Source of the DNA: Loktanella sp.
GTDB lineage: Bacteria > Pseudomonadota > Alphaproteobacteria > Rhodobacterales > Rhodobacteraceae
DNA length: 64,000 nt
Assembly (NCBI GenBank): GCA_017390475.1
Contig: JAFPBO010000014.1
Location: 1-64,000, forward strand
Direction: 5' to 3'
The first letter of the stretch is position 1. Each line of letters opens with the position of its first letter. Positions 43,065 to 54,688 of this stretch are shown in pieces. The notes beneath the pieces were generated by a model. That model made no database searches. It was not told where the DNA came from and was given only the letters and a program-made list of their open reading frames with translations. The translations under genes were made by a program, and so were the position numbers.

Positions 43065-43613
43065 TTATCCAAACGGGTTATAGCCAAGCCAGCTGTGAAT
43101 GAGCGCAATGATCACAAAGACCACGACAGTCGCCACAACAGCGGTCACTTCTTTCTTCATCGGCACCACGGGTGGCGGCGTCCAGTCGCGGTTGGCGCGG
43201 TTGATCAGGATCACCTCGACCACGGCCCATGCCAGCAGACCGCCGAACAACACGAAAGACGGCACATCGCCATTGACCAGCAGATGCGCCAATGCCCAGA
43301 CTTTCACGGCAGTCAATTGCGGATGGCGGATTGTGCGGGTGATCCGCGTCTTCGCGCCGCTGGCGGCATAAAGATAGACCGCAAAGATCATCAGCAGATT
43401 GTTGATCCCCGTCATCGCCGGGCTGCGACCCCAGAACACCGCCCCTTCCGCCGCGCGATAGCCAATGACCATCAGCACGATCCCCAGCACCGCACCAACA
43501 GCGACGATGATCTTGCCCTTGTCGCCCATCTGGGCGCGGCTGTCAGGCGCCAGGCGTTTCCAGAAATGCACGGCGGACCACAGAAACAGACCCAGAATAA
43601 GAATGAACATCAA
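43065..43613 (-). CDS. NnrU family membrane protein
   Basis: 182 residues, five or six hydrophobic helices: ILILGLFLWSAVHFWKRL, HPQLTAVKVWALAHLLVNGDVPSFVLFGGLLAWAVVEVI. The R-HPQL-x-W-A-x-AHLL-NGD motif is NnrU/isoprenylcysteine-methyltransferase-like. Originally linked to nitrite/NO metabolism, but no denitrification gene is present here. Overlaps the mcl2-like gene by 4 nt. Confidence 0.88.
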   Translation of the reverse strand: MMFILILGLFLWSAVHFWKRLAPDSRAQMGDKGKIIVAVGAVLGIVLMVIGYRAAEGAVFWGRSPAMTGINNLLMIFAVYLYAASGAKTRITRTIRHPQLTAVKVWALAHLLVNGDVPSFVLFGGLLAWAVVEVILINRANRDWTPPPVVPMKKEVTAVVATVVVFVIIALIHSWLGYNPFG

Positions 43614-44449
43614 CTCTCCAATGCGGCGATGGCGGCGGCTTTGGCCAAGGTCGCCTGTGCGGTGACAATATGCAAGTTCTCAACGATCTTGCCATCGACA
43701 ACGGCCACGCCTTGCCCTGCGGCTTGCGCCTCTTCAAACGCCGCGATCTGGCGGCGCGCCAGCGCGATGTCATCCTCGGTCGGGCCAAAGGCGGCATTGG
43801 TGATCGCGATCTGCGCCGGATGGATCAGCGTCTTGCCGTCAAAGCCCAGATCGCGGCCTTCGGCACATTCGGCGCGCAGCCCGTCCTCATCCTGAAACGC
43901 ATTATAGACACCATCCAGCGCCACGATCCCCGCCGCTTTGGCGGCCAGCAGACACATTTGCAAAGCCATCATCAATGCCGGACGCCCCCGCGACTTGATA
44001 TCCTTGGCCAGATCATTGGTGCCCATCACGAAGCCCGCAATGCGCGGATGCGCGGCGATTTGGCTTGCATTCAGCACGCCCTGCGGGGTTTCCATCATCG
44101 CCCAGATCGGCAGGTCAGGGACCAGAGCGGCCAAAGCATCGACATCCGCCGTGCTGTTGACCTTTGGCAACAGAATCGCATCGCAATCCATCGCCGCGAC
44201 AGCGGCGGCATCGGCCTTGCCCCACTCCGTCTCCAGCCCGTTGATCCGCACGATCCGCTGACGCGGGCCATAGCCGCCGCCTGCCAAAGCAGCGAAAAGC
44301 GTATCACGCGCGGCAATCTTGGCATCGGGGGTGACGGCATCTTCCAGATCGAACAGAATCACATCAACAGGCAGGCCGCGCGCCTTGTCCAACGCCCGAT
44401 CCTTGGAACCGGGAATATAAAGCGCAGAGCGGGTGGGACGGTCATGCAT
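43610..44449 (-). CDS. mcl2: CitE-like malyl-CoA lyase/thioesterase family enzyme, probably (3S)-malyl-CoA thioesterase
   Basis: 279 residues; start MHDRPTRSALYIPGSKDRALDKA after GAGG. The CitE family TIM-barrel motifs are LPVDVILFDLEDAVTPDAK, RINGLETEWGKAD, ILLPKVN, WAMMETPQGVLNA, FVMGTNDLAKDI and FDGKTLIHPAQI. In Rhodobacter the ethylmalonyl-CoA pathway uses Mcl1 (about 318 aa, lyase) and Mcl2 (shorter, thioesterase). The length here, and the neighbourhood of mch, sdh and mdh, favour Mcl2. A lyase function is possible. Confidence 0.78.
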   Translation of the reverse strand: MHDRPTRSALYIPGSKDRALDKARGLPVDVILFDLEDAVTPDAKIAARDTLFAALAGGGYGPRQRIVRINGLETEWGKADAAAVAAMDCDAILLPKVNSTADVDALAALVPDLPIWAMMETPQGVLNASQIAAHPRIAGFVMGTNDLAKDIKSRGRPALMMALQMCLLAAKAAGIVALDGVYNAFQDEDGLRAECAEGRDLGFDGKTLIHPAQIAITNAAFGPTEDDIALARRQIAAFEEAQAAGQGVAVVDGKIVENLHIVTAQATLAKAAAIAALES

Positions 44450-44623
44450 CGAATCTACCTCGCAATAATCTTGCGCGAACATGGGCAGAAACTTGTCGAT
44501 GATTCAACCCCGATCTTGCCGCAATGCAGCACGAAAACCCCGGCGTGGCTTTAACTTTTCCTCAATCTTTGTGGTGTAGATTGGCCCAAAGTCATCAAAA
44601 CCCGCAATGAACGAGGCTTAGAA

Positions 44624-44932
44624 ATGATCAATCACGTCCCTTACGTGTTCCTCGGCATCGCGGCGATGTTCTGGGTCACGCCCCCGGCGCAAGCCGCCAC
44701 TTGCGCCGATCATGGCGTCATCGTGCAGCGACTGGCGGCGATTTATGGCGAAACCCGGCAATCCGCCGCGCGCGACCCTGCCGGCACCATGGTCGAGGTT
44801 TTTGCCGCCAAAGATACCGGCAGCTGGACGATAACGGTAACAGGGCAGGACGCACGGACCTGTCTTGTCGCGGCGGGGCAGGCATTCAACTGGCGCAAGA
44901 CATGGCAGTCCGCGCTGCAAGAACAGGCCTGA
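44624..44932 (+). CDS. Small secreted hypothetical protein
   Basis: 102 residues with a Sec signal (YVFLGIAAMFWVTPPAQAA, cleavage near AQA-ATC). The mature part, about 80 residues, has two cysteines (ATCADHG, RTCLVA) and ends FNWRKTWQSALQEQA. It is a conserved-looking periplasmic protein without a recognised family. Divergent from the mcl2-like gene. Confidence 0.7.
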   Translation: MINHVPYVFLGIAAMFWVTPPAQAATCADHGVIVQRLAAIYGETRQSAARDPAGTMVEVFAAKDTGSWTITVTGQDARTCLVAAGQAFNWRKTWQSALQEQA

Positions 44933-45005
44933 AAATGTGGCGCGACCAGACAGGTATGGGCCACCGCGCACCCCACGCCGATATTCCCGACAAAGCAGAC
45001 AAAAC

Positions 45006-45114
45006 CTTCCCCGCGGGGAAGATCACGCAGCTTGACCGGCGTGGCGGGATACCCGGCAGGATCGACCTTCCCCATGGGAAAGGTCACGAAAACCTTCCCC
45101 GCGGGGAAGGTTTT
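45006..45114. repeat. Cluster of three CCTTCCCCGCGGGGAAGG-type palindromes
   Basis: Copies lie at 45006-45021, 45067-45082 (a CCCATGGG variant) and 45094-45109. The last one extends to a perfect 26-bp palindrome (45089-45114) flanked by AAAA and TTTT. The 293-bp gap between the small secreted protein and the convergent transporter holds no gene. The last copy is well suited as a two-way terminator; a fourth genomic copy is at 30409. Confidence 0.8.
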
Positions 45115-45225
45115 GGATGACGCCTGTCTTCGCCGGCGGCCGACAGGACAGTGACACCAAGGCAGGCAAAATACACTACAGTTCGCCATTGGCAGATCAC
45201 TGGACCTGGACGATCTGAAATGGTT

Positions 45226-45981
45226 TCAGGCCACGGCAACCCAGATCAACCGCAGGCCTGTCGCCACCAGCAACACATAGGTCAATGCGAAAAAGGCGCG
45301 TTCAGGCACCAGCCGATGCGCTTTGACACCAATATAGGCCCCAAGCAGCGCGAAAGGGGCCAGCACCGCGCTGGCCTTCAGCGTTTCGAGCGAGAAAATC
45401 CCCAGATAGGCATAAGGCACCACTTTCATCCAGTTGACCGCCCAGAAAGTTAGGACAGTCGTCGCCTGAAACGCCGTTTTGCTCAGCCCTTGGGACAGCA
45501 GAAAAATCGCCGTCGGCGGCCCGCCCGCATGGCTGACAAAACTGGTGAACCCGCCAACAAGCCCTGCCGCCCAGGCAAAGGGGCGCGAAAACGGCATCTG
45601 CCGCACCGAAAGCCAGCCCAGACTGCGCGCCAGCTGAAACGCCACAAAGGCCAGACAGATCACGCCGATCAGCAGGCGGAACACATCGGCATCGACCAAC
45701 GTATAAAGCACCGCGCCGATGATACAGCCCGGCACCGCACCCTGCATCATCCCCTTGGCCGATGGCCAGTGCCATTGTTTCCAGAACGGGCGCAGGGTCG
45801 CCGCATCGACCAGCATGAACAATGGCAGAATGATCCCCAGCGCCAGGCCCGGCGGGACCACCAGCGCCAGAATCGCCCCGGCGACAAAGGCCGCACCAGA
45901 GCCGAATCCCCCCTTAGAGATGCCGCCAAACATGATCGCAGGCACGCCTACAGCAAAGAAAACCCAGTCGAATACAATCAC
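45226..45981 (-). CDS. TSUP (TauE/SafE) family transporter
   Basis: 251 residues, about 7-8 membrane helices. FGGISKGGFGSGAAFVAGAILALVVPPGLALGIILPLFM and GLVGGFTSFVSHAGGPPTAIFLLSQGLSKTAFQAT are the duplicated TSUP motifs. Anion substrate unknown. It is divergent from mdh; not related closely in sequence to the exporter at 26451. Confidence 0.9.
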   Translation of the reverse strand: MIVFDWVFFAVGVPAIMFGGISKGGFGSGAAFVAGAILALVVPPGLALGIILPLFMLVDAATLRPFWKQWHWPSAKGMMQGAVPGCIIGAVLYTLVDADVFRLLIGVICLAFVAFQLARSLGWLSVRQMPFSRPFAWAAGLVGGFTSFVSHAGGPPTAIFLLSQGLSKTAFQATTVLTFWAVNWMKVVPYAYLGIFSLETLKASAVLAPFALLGAYIGVKAHRLVPERAFFALTYVLLVATGLRLIWVAVA

Positions 45982-46004
45982 CTGTCAGCCCCAAATGCCT
46001 TTTG

Positions 46005-47101
<1,097 letters not shown>

Positions 47102-48097
47102 TCAGCCACCAAGTCTATTGAGGGGGTCGCCACTGGCGGCCCCTTTTTCATGCCTGCCCGTCGCCGCATCAAGACCAGCGCAGGACAGATCGACCGCACC
47201 GAACAGATCCGCGATCATCGGCGCAGGATCGAAGGGCGCATGTAGCAGCAGGCCCTCGCGCGTCAGAATCCGGGCCAGATCCGGCGTCAGCCGTTTCACC
47301 CTGTCATGCACGGCCATCCCACCCTGCGGATCAGCCAGGATCGCATCGATCTGGGCCTGCCGGTGCGGCGATGGTGCCATCCCGCCGTGATGGGCGATCA
47401 TCTCTGCCCGTAGCCGCAATTTACGCAGCCAATGTTGCGGTGTGAGTCCGTCGAAATGGAGCAGCTCTACCCCGGCGATCAATGTTGTCTCGAGGGCATG
47501 TTTCGCCTTCGGCCGGTGGATCGAAATTTCCAGATCGCGGCCGGTGCGGGTGAAGGCTTTGCCATGGGCATGCCCGGCCAGACCGCCGCGTGTCAGCGCG
47601 TAATCGGGGCCGAACAAGGCCTGCCCGGCTTTGGCATCGCCCGTGAAAGGGCGGCGGAAAGCGCCATCAAAGATCGACAAGGCGCGCATGTCGGGCAGAT
47701 AGACCCGCTCGGCCACCGGCACGATGGCGCAATCCATCGCCGAGGTCATGGCGGCCAATGCGGCAGACACCCCGCCCGGCACCCAGAGATATTCATCCGC
47801 ATCGCAATGCAGCAACCAATCCGCCGTGCAGGCGCGATAGGCTTGGGTCGCGTTGTGAACCTGCCGGACCTCGTGTTTGGCCGGGCGGCGGCCCTGCCAA
47901 TGCGCGCCATCACAACGGATCACCTGCACGTTTGCGATGGTTTGCAGCGCTGACGCAGCCGGATCATCGGGCCGGTCAAAGTATAACATCACCTGCGCCG
48001 CGCCCAGATGCAGGTGCCAGGCGACAAAGGCCTGCACCAGTGCAAGCGGTTCGTCCACGGTTGCCACAACAGCCCAACTGGGTGCATCGATGCTCAT
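47102..48097 (-). CDS. Glycosyltransferase family 2-like protein
   Basis: 331 residues. WAVVATVDEPLALVQAFVAWHLHLGAAQVMLYFDRPDD and the metal-binding LLHCDADEYLWVP (D-x-D) match the Glyco_tranf_2_4 group of alphaproteobacteria. Substrate unknown; such genes often act on exopolysaccharide or surface glycan. It is inserted between mdh and sucC on the opposite strand and stops exactly at the mdh stop. Confidence 0.85.
   Translation of the reverse strand: MSIDAPSWAVVATVDEPLALVQAFVAWHLHLGAAQVMLYFDRPDDPAASALQTIANVQVIRCDGAHWQGRRPAKHEVRQVHNATQAYRACTADWLLHCDADEYLWVPGGVSAALAAMTSAMDCAIVPVAERVYLPDMRALSIFDGAFRRPFTGDAKAGQALFGPDYALTRGGLAGHAHGKAFTRTGRDLEISIHRPKAKHALETTLIAGVELLHFDGLTPQHWLRKLRLRAEMIAHHGGMAPSPHRQAQIDAILADPQGGMAVHDRVKRLTPDLARILTREGLLLHAPFDPAPMIADLFGAVDLSCAGLDAATGRHEKGAASGDPLNRLGG
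47123..47148 (+). terminator. Intrinsic terminator of mdh, inside the convergent gene
   Basis: GGGGTCGCC-ACT-GGCGGCCCC, a 9-bp stem (one G-T pair), followed by TTTTT, 21 bp after the mdh stop. It lies within the last codons of the convergent glycosyltransferase gene. Confidence 0.85.
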
Positions 48098-48170
48098 CCT
48101 GTGCTGATATCATTGCCGCGAATCTTTGCAAACGGCGGAAATTTGCCTGCTGCGATGCGTTTTTTGATTT

Positions 48171-48201
48171 TGTGATCACACGTTTTGAACAAGTGATCAC
48201 A
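48171..48201. promoter_or_regulatory. Double GTGATCAC operator upstream of sucC
   Basis: TGTGATCACA (48171-48180) and AAGTGATCACAA (48191-48202), with centres 21 bp apart, exactly the spacing seen upstream of sdhC. About 60 bp downstream is TATGAT (48256-48261) as a likely -10 with a poor -35, fitting an activated promoter. The nearest divergent gene (glycosyltransferase, start 48097) shares the region. Confidence 0.75.
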
Positions 48202-48299
48202 AATGTCGGATAATCCGCGTGTGGTTGAATTTTCAGTTAGAATTGCCAAGTTTTCTATGATCTAGACTGCTGCAACCGAAGTCAAATTGGACATGCCTT

Positions 48300-49493
48300 A
48301 TGAATATCCACGAATACCAGGCCAAAGCATTGCTGCGCAGCTACGGCGCGCCCGTTTCCGACGGTCGCCCCGTCACCCGCGCAGAAGACGCAAAAACCGC
48401 TGCCGGTGAACTTGACGGACCGCTTTGGGTGGTCAAGGCGCAGATCCACGCCGGTGGCCGTGGCAAAGGCAAATTCAAAGAAGCCGATGCTGGCGAAGCA
48501 GGTGGCGTGCGCCTGTGCCGGTCGGTCGAAGAAGCCGCGCAAGAGGCCAAAAAGATGCTGGGCCGCACCTTGGTCACACATCAAACCGGTCCTGCAGGCA
48601 AACAGGTCAACCGTATCTATATCGAAGACGGGTCCGGGATCGAGACCGAACTGTATCTCGCCCTGTTGGTGGATCGCCAGACCAGCCGCATCAGTTTTGT
48701 CGTCTCGACCGAAGGTGGGATGGATATCGAAGAGGTCGCTGCCTCGACCCCCGAAAAAATCCTGTCGTTCAGCGTTGATCCGGCAACGGGTTATCAGCCG
48801 TTCCATGGCCGTCGTGTTGCCTTTACGCTGGGTCTGACCGGCGGGCAGGTGAAACAATGCGTCACCCTGATGGGCCAGCTTTACAAAGCCTTCACCGAAA
48901 AAGACATGGAGATGCTGGAAATCAACCCGCTGATCGTGACCGACAAGGGCGATCTGAAGGTGCTGGATGCCAAAGTATCCTTCGACGGCAATGCGATGTA
49001 TCGCCAGCCCGACATCGCCACCCTGCGTGATGAGACCGAGGAAGATTCCAAGGAACTCGCCGCCAGCAAATACGACCTGAACTATATCGCGCTCGACGGT
49101 GAAATCGGCTGCATGGTGAACGGTGCGGGCCTTGCCATGGCGACGATGGATATCATCAAGCTTTACGGGGCCGAGCCTGCCAACTTCCTTGACGTGGGCG
49201 GTGGCGCGACCAAGGAAAAAGTGACCGAGGCGTTCAAGATCATCACATCTGACCCCAATGTCAAAGGCATCCTTGTCAACATCTTCGGCGGCATCATGCG
49301 CTGCGATGTCATCGCCGAAGGCGTGATCGCTGCGGTGAAAGAGGTCGGTCTGAAAGTGCCGCTGGTCGTGCGTCTGGAAGGCACCAATGTCGAGAAAGGC
49401 AAGGAAATCATCCGTAATTCCGGCCTTGATGTGATCGCTGCCGATGACCTGAAAGATGGCGCGCAGAAGATCGTGAAAGCCGTCAAAGGTTAA
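48300..49493 (+). CDS. sucC: Succinyl-CoA synthetase beta subunit
   Basis: 397 residues; start [25 protein letters not shown]-grasp and CoA-ligase segments: [77 protein letters not shown] and [13 protein letters not shown]. Forms the a2b2 or ab enzyme with SucD and makes NTP while converting succinyl-CoA to succinate. No strong ribosome site is seen. First gene of the suc operon. Confidence 0.98.
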   Translation: MNIHEYQAKALLRSYGAPVSDGRPVTRAEDAKTAAGELDGPLWVVKAQIHAGGRGKGKFKEADAGEAGGVRLCRSVEEAAQEAKKMLGRTLVTHQTGPAGKQVNRIYIEDGSGIETELYLALLVDRQTSRISFVVSTEGGMDIEEVAASTPEKILSFSVDPATGYQPFHGRRVAFTLGLTGGQVKQCVTLMGQLYKAFTEKDMEMLEINPLIVTDKGDLKVLDAKVSFDGNAMYRQPDIATLRDETEEDSKELAASKYDLNYIALDGEIGCMVNGAGLAMATMDIIKLYGAEPANFLDVGGGATKEKVTEAFKIITSDPNVKGILVNIFGGIMRCDVIAEGVIAAVKEVGLKVPLVVRLEGTNVEKGKEIIRNSGLDVIAADDLKDGAQKIVKAVKG

Positions 49494-49500
49494 ACCGTAG

Positions 49501-49518
49501 GGCGGGGTTCACCCCGCC
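49501..49518 (+). other. Intercistronic hairpin between sucC and sucD
   Basis: GGCGGGGTTCACCCCGCC is a perfect 7-bp stem without a T-run in the 57-bp gap. It may protect or process the mRNA. Confidence 0.6.
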
Positions 49519-49550
49519 GCACCCCCCAGATTTCCCAAGGAGCCACCAAT

Positions 49551-50432
49551 ATGGCCATTCTCGTTAACGAAAATACCCGCGTGATCTGCCAGGGCCTGAC
49601 CGGTTCGCAGGGCACGTTCCATTCCGAACAAGCCATCGCCTATGGCACCAAGATGGTCGGCGGCGTGACCCCCGGCAAAGGCGGCAGCACCCATCTGGAC
49701 CTGCCGGTCTTCAACTCGGTCCATGAAGCCAAGCACGTGACTGAGGCCAATGCGAGCGTGATCTATGTCCCGCCCCCCTTCGCCGCTGACAGCATCATGG
49801 AGGCGATTGACGCCGAGATGGAACTGATCATCTGCATCACCGAAGGCATCCCGGTGCTGGACATGATGCGCGTCAAGCGCGCGCTGGAAGGGTCCAAATC
49901 CCGCCTGATCGGGCCAAACTGCCCCGGTGTCATCACGCCTGACGCCTGCAAGATCGGCATCATGCCCGGCCATATCCACCGTCGCGGGTCGGTCGGTGTT
50001 GTGTCGCGGTCCGGCACGCTGACCTATGAAGCCGTGAAACAGACATCCGATTCCGGTCTGGGCCAGTCCACGGCTGTCGGCATCGGCGGCGATCCGATCA
50101 AAGGGTCCGAGCATATCGATATTCTTGAGATGTTCCTTGCTGATGATGAGACTCATTCGATCATCATGATCGGTGAAATCGGCGGGTCTGCCGAAGAAGA
50201 AGCAGCGCAATTCCTTGCGGATGAGCGTAAAAAGGGCCGTTGGAAACCAACCGCTGGTTTCATCGCGGGTCGCACCGCCCCTCCCGGCCGTCGTATGGGC
50301 CATGCCGGTGCCATTGTGGCAGGCGGCAAAGGCGATGCGGAAAGCAAGATTGAAGCGATGAAATCCGCCGGTATCATCGTGGCCGATAGCCCAGCGACTT
50401 TGGGCGAAGCGGTCTTGAAGGCCATCGGGTAA
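49551..50432 (+). CDS. sucD: Succinyl-CoA synthetase alpha subunit
   Basis: 293 residues after AAGGAG. CoA-binding [63 protein letters not shown] and the phospho-His site RRMGHAGAI. Partner of SucC. Confidence 0.98.
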   Translation: MAILVNENTRVICQGLTGSQGTFHSEQAIAYGTKMVGGVTPGKGGSTHLDLPVFNSVHEAKHVTEANASVIYVPPPFAADSIMEAIDAEMELIICITEGIPVLDMMRVKRALEGSKSRLIGPNCPGVITPDACKIGIMPGHIHRRGSVGVVSRSGTLTYEAVKQTSDSGLGQSTAVGIGGDPIKGSEHIDILEMFLADDETHSIIMIGEIGGSAEEEAAQFLADERKKGRWKPTAGFIAGRTAPPGRRMGHAGAIVAGGKGDAESKIEAMKSAGIIVADSPATLGEAVLKAIG

Positions 50433-50433
50433 A

Positions 50434-50480
50434 TCGGGGTTCCCCCCGACACCCATTTGCGGCGGGGGCCAGCCCCCGCC
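50434..50480 (+). other. Two intercistronic hairpins between sucD and sucA
   Basis: TCGGGG-TTCC-CCCCGA at 50434-50449 and GGCGGGGGC-CA-GCCCCCGCC at 50461-50480, then GGACGATATTTAAC, which loosely resembles the 33-bp repeat family. These could reduce read-through or protect the upstream sucCD message from 3' decay. Confidence 0.6.
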
Positions 50481-50508
50481 GGACGATATTTAACAAAGGT
50501 CCCCAGCC

Positions 50509-53469
50509 ATGCACGACCATTCCCCCAACGATGTGTTCCACGCTTCCAGCTTTTTGCAGGGGCATAACGCGGCCTATGTGGAACAGCTTTACGCGCGCTA
50601 TGCCGATAATCCCGGGGCGGTCGACGAAAGCTGGCAGGCGTTTTTCCGCAGCCTTGGCGATACAGCCGCCGATGCGCAGGCAGAGGCTGCTGGCCCAAGC
50701 TGGGCGCGCCGCGACTGGCCACCGGTGCCGAATGATGATCTGACCGCCGCACTCGACGGGCAATGGCCTGCGGAACCTGCTGCGGCTGCCGATAAGATCA
50801 AGGCGAAAGCCGCTGAAAAAGGCGTCGGCCTGTCCGAAGAACAGGTGCGCGGTGCTGTGCTGGATTCCCTGCGCGCCTTGATGATCATCCGCGCCTACCG
50901 GATTCGCGGCCATCTGATCGCTGATCTGGACCCACTCGGCATGCGCGAAACCGTGCCGCACCCGGAACTGGACCCGGCCAATTATGGCTTTACCGCCAAG
51001 GATATGGACCGTCCGATTTTCATCGACAACGTGCTGGGTCTGGAAGTCGCGACCATGGCCGAGATCATGGCCATCGTGCAGCGCACCTATTGCGGCACTT
51101 TTGCGCTGCAATATATGCACATCTCCAACCCGGAAGAGGCCGGTTGGCTGAAAGAGCGGATCGAAGGCTACGGCAAGGAGATCAGCTTTACCCAGAACGG
51201 GCGCAAGGCGATCCTGAACTCTCTGGTGCAGGCTGAGGGTTTTGAGAAATTTCTCCACGTCAAATATATGGGGACCAAGCGGTTTGGTCTTGATGGCGGC
51301 GAAAGCCTGATCCCCGCGATGGAACAGATCATCAAACGTGGTGGCCAGTTGGGGATGGAAGATATCGTCATCGGTATGCCACACCGGGGCCGTCTGTCCG
51401 TGCTCGCCAATGTGATGCAGAAACCTTATCGCGCGATTTTCAATGAATTTCAGGGCGGATCGTTCAAGCCAGAGGATGTCGATGGCTCGGGCGATGTGAA
51501 ATACCACCTCGGTGCCTCGAATGACCGCAGCTTTGACGACAACACGGTTCACTTGTCCTTGACCGCCAACCCCAGCCATTTGGAGGCTGTGAACCCGGTC
51601 GTCTTGGGCAAGGTCCGCGCTAAACAGGACCAGAAGAAAGACACCGACAAGACCAAGGTCATGGCGATTCTGCTGCACGGCGATGCCGCATTCGCAGGGC
51701 AAGGCGTGGTTGCCGAAGGTTTCGGCCTGTCCGGTCTGCGCGGGCACCGCACCGGCGGCACCATGCATATCGTCGTGAACAACCAGATCGGTTTCACAAC
51801 CGCCCCGCATTTCAGCCGGTCCAGCCCCTATCCCACCGATATCGCGCTGATGGTCGAAGCGCCGATTTTCCACGTGAATGGCGACGATCCAGAGGCTGTG
51901 GTCCATGCGGCCCGTGTCGCGACCGAATTCCGCCAGAAGTTCCACAAAGATGTGGTGCTGGACATCATCTGCTACCGCCGCTTTGGTCACAACGAAGGCG
52001 ATGAGCCGATGTTCACCAACCCGGTGATGTACAATAAGATCAAGAAGCAAAAGACCACGCTGACGCTGTATACTGAACGTCTGGTCAAGGACGGTCTGAT
52101 CCCCGAAGGCGAGATCGAGGATATGAAAGCCGCGTTTCAGGCCCATCTGAACGAGGAATTCGAGGCCGGCAAAAACTATAAACCCAACAAGGCCGATTGG
52201 CTGGACGGGCGCTGGTCACACCTCGACCGGATGAAGGAAAAGAAATACCAGCGCGGCAAGACAGCGATTTCCGAAGGCGATTTCCTTGCCATCGGCAAGG
52301 CGCTGACGACTGTGCCGGATAATTTCCCGACCCATAAGACCATCGACCGTCTGCGCGACGCCAAGGCGCAGATGTTCGAAAACGGCACCGGCATCGACTG
52401 GGCCACGGGCGAGGCGCTGGCGTTTGGGTCCTTGCTGCTGGAAGGCTACCCTGTCCGCCTGTCCGGTCAGGACAGCACGCGCGGCACGTTCAGCCAGCGG
52501 CATTCGGCCATTATCAATCAGGAAAACGAAGACCGCTATTACCCGCTGAACAATATCCGCGAAGGTCAGGCCAAATACGAAGCCATCGATTCGATGCTGT
52601 CGGAATATGCGGTCCTTGGGTTCGAATATGGCTATTCGCTGGCCGAACCCAATGCGCTGACCCTGTGGGAGGCGCAGTTCGGCGATTTCGCCAATGGTGC
52701 GCAGATCATGTTCGATCAGTTCATTTCGTCGGGCGAAAGCAAATGGTTGCGGATGTCCGGCCTCGTCTGTCTGCTGCCACATGGCTATGAAGGGCAAGGG
52801 CCGGAACATTCCAGCGCGCGTCTGGAACGGTTCCTGACCATGTGTGGCGGTGACAATTGGATCGTCGCCAATTGCACCACGCCTGCGAACTATTTCCACC
52901 TGCTGCGCCGCCAGTTGCACCGCAGCTATCGCAAGCCGCTGATCCTGATGACCCCGAAATCCTTGCTGCGGCACAAACTGGCCGTGTCGAAGAAAGAAGA
53001 ATTCACCACCGGGTCCAGTTTCCACCGCGTTTTGTGGGATGATGCACAATACGGCAATTCCGAAACCAAACTGGCAGCGGATGACAAGATCAAGCGCGTC
53101 GTGATGTGTTCGGGCAAGGTCTATTACGACCTGATCGAAGAACGCGATGCGCGTGGGATCGATGATGTCTATATCCTGCGGTTTGAACAATTCTATCCTT
53201 TCCCCGCCCAATCGGCGATGAAGGAGCTTGAACGGTTCAAAGGCGCGGAAATGGTCTGGTGTCAGGAAGAACCCAAGAACCAGGGTGCCTGGGCCTTTAT
53301 GGAACCGAACCTGGAATGGGTGCTGACCCGGATCAAGGCCAAGCACAGCCGCCCGGTCTATGCTGGCCGCGCCGCCGCTGCCAGCCCGGCCACGGGTCTG
53401 GCCAGCAAGCACAAAGCAGAACAAGAAGCGCTGGTAAATGACACGCTGACCATCAAAGGAACAAAGTAA
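50509..53469 (+). CDS. sucA: 2-oxoglutarate dehydrogenase E1 component
   Basis: 986 residues. N-terminal [29 protein letters not shown], then a thiamine-diphosphate enzyme with [37 protein letters not shown] (ThDP/Mg motif), GHNEGDEP and [19 protein letters not shown]. Decarboxylates 2-oxoglutarate and transfers the succinyl group to SucB. Its stop overlaps the sucB start. Confidence 0.98.
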   Translation: MHDHSPNDVFHASSFLQGHNAAYVEQLYARYADNPGAVDESWQAFFRSLGDTAADAQAEAAGPSWARRDWPPVPNDDLTAALDGQWPAEPAAAADKIKAKAAEKGVGLSEEQVRGAVLDSLRALMIIRAYRIRGHLIADLDPLGMRETVPHPELDPANYGFTAKDMDRPIFIDNVLGLEVATMAEIMAIVQRTYCGTFALQYMHISNPEEAGWLKERIEGYGKEISFTQNGRKAILNSLVQAEGFEKFLHVKYMGTKRFGLDGGESLIPAMEQIIKRGGQLGMEDIVIGMPHRGRLSVLANVMQKPYRAIFNEFQGGSFKPEDVDGSGDVKYHLGASNDRSFDDNTVHLSLTANPSHLEAVNPVVLGKVRAKQDQKKDTDKTKVMAILLHGDAAFAGQGVVAEGFGLSGLRGHRTGGTMHIVVNNQIGFTTAPHFSRSSPYPTDIALMVEAPIFHVNGDDPEAVVHAARVATEFRQKFHKDVVLDIICYRRFGHNEGDEPMFTNPVMYNKIKKQKTTLTLYTERLVKDGLIPEGEIEDMKAAFQAHLNEEFEAGKNYKPNKADWLDGRWSHLDRMKEKKYQRGKTAISEGDFLAIGKALTTVPDNFPTHKTIDRLRDAKAQMFENGTGIDWATGEALAFGSLLLEGYPVRLSGQDSTRGTFSQRHSAIINQENEDRYYPLNNIREGQAKYEAIDSMLSEYAVLGFEYGYSLAEPNALTLWEAQFGDFANGAQIMFDQFISSGESKWLRMSGLVCLLPHGYEGQGPEHSSARLERFLTMCGGDNWIVANCTTPANYFHLLRRQLHRSYRKPLILMTPKSLLRHKLAVSKKEEFTTGSSFHRVLWDDAQYGNSETKLAADDKIKRVVMCSGKVYYDLIEERDARGIDDVYILRFEQFYPFPAQSAMKELERFKGAEMVWCQEEPKNQGAWAFMEPNLEWVLTRIKAKHSRPVYAGRAAAASPATGLASKHKAEQEALVNDTLTIKGTK

Positions 53470-54686
53470 TGACCACCGAAGTCCGCGTCCCCACACTTGG
53501 CGAATCCGTGACCGAGGCGACGATCGCCACATGGTTCAAGAAACCCGGCGATGCCGTGGCCGTCGATGAAATGCTCTGTGAGCTGGAAACCGATAAGGTG
53601 ACGGTCGAAGTGCCAAGCCCTGTGGCTGGTGTGCTGTCCGAAATCGTTGCTGCTGAAGGTGACACTGTCGGCGTTGACGCGCTGCTGGCGCAGATTGCCG
53701 AAGGCGACACTGCCGCAGCGCCAAAGGCCGAGGCACCGAAAGCCGAAAGCAAGCCCGACGCTGCCGCCACCCAGACCGATGCTGGCCCGGAAGAGACCAA
53801 GCCGCGCGATCCGGAAGACGCGCCATCGGCCAAGAAACTGATGGCCGAAAACGACCTGTCTGACGTCAAAGGCTCCGGCAAGGATGGCCGCGTGATGAAA
53901 GAGGATGTGCTGAAAGCACTGACCGCGAAATCCGACGCCCCTGCCCCGGCGGCCACGCCACGCGCGCCGGTCGCCGCCAGCGATGAAGCCCGTGAAGAGC
54001 GCGTCAAGATGACCCGCCTGCGCCAGACCATCGCCAAGCGGTTGAAAGACAGCCAGAACACCGCCGCCATGCTGACTACCTATAACGAGGTCGATATGAC
54101 CGAGGTGATGGCACTGCGCGACGCCTATAAGGACCTGTTCGTCAAGAAACATGGCGTAAAACTGGGCTTCATGTCGTTTTTCACCAAGGCCTGTATCCAT
54201 GCCCTGAACGAAGTGCCCGAAGTGAACGCCGAAATCGACGGCACTGATGTGGTCTATAAAAACTACGTCCATATGGGCATCGCCGCTGGTACGCCCACCG
54301 GTCTTGTCGTGCCGGTGATCCGTGATGCGGACCAGATGAGCTTTGCCGAGATCGAAAAGGCCATCGCCGCGATGGGTGCCAAGGCGCGCGACGGTAAATT
54401 GTCGATGGCGGAAATGCAGGGCGGCACCTTCACCATTTCCAACGGTGGCGTTTATGGCTCGCTGATGTCCTCGCCCATCCTGAACCCGCCGCAATCGGGT
54501 ATCCTTGGCATGCACAAGATCCAGGATCGTCCGATGGCGATTGACGGTCAGGTGGTGATCCGCCCGATGATGTATCTGGCGCTGTCCTATGACCACCGGA
54601 TCGTGGACGGCAAGGGTGCTGTGACCTTCCTTGTGCGCGTGAAAGAAGCGCTGGAAGATCCGCGCCGGTTGTTGATGGATTTGTAG
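53469..54686 (+). CDS. sucB: 2-oxoglutarate dehydrogenase E2 component
   Basis: 405 residues. Lipoyl domain with lipoylated Lys43 in [14 protein letters not shown], an Ala/Pro/Glu-rich linker, peripheral-subunit-binding domain ([31 protein letters not shown]) and catalytic domain ending [16 protein letters not shown]. Dihydrolipoyl succinyltransferase. Confidence 0.98.
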   Translation: MTTEVRVPTLGESVTEATIATWFKKPGDAVAVDEMLCELETDKVTVEVPSPVAGVLSEIVAAEGDTVGVDALLAQIAEGDTAAAPKAEAPKAESKPDAAATQTDAGPEETKPRDPEDAPSAKKLMAENDLSDVKGSGKDGRVMKEDVLKALTAKSDAPAPAATPRAPVAASDEAREERVKMTRLRQTIAKRLKDSQNTAAMLTTYNEVDMTEVMALRDAYKDLFVKKHGVKLGFMSFFTKACIHALNEVPEVNAEIDGTDVVYKNYVHMGIAAGTPTGLVVPVIRDADQMSFAEIEKAIAAMGAKARDGKLSMAEMQGGTFTISNGGVYGSLMSSPILNPPQSGILGMHKIQDRPMAIDGQVVIRPMMYLALSYDHRIVDGKGAVTFLVRVKEALEDPRRLLMDL

Positions 54687-54688
54687 TC

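Noticed and set aside
48125-48132. TTTGCAAA palindrome upstream of sucC
   Set aside because: Single 8-mer without the second copy that short-chain acyl-CoA regulators of this type need.
50374-52146. 590-codon open frame antisense to sucD/sucA
   Set aside because: It is a shadow caused by strong third-position GC bias in sucA; composition and motifs (H/D/Q-rich, no domain) are those of antisense reading.
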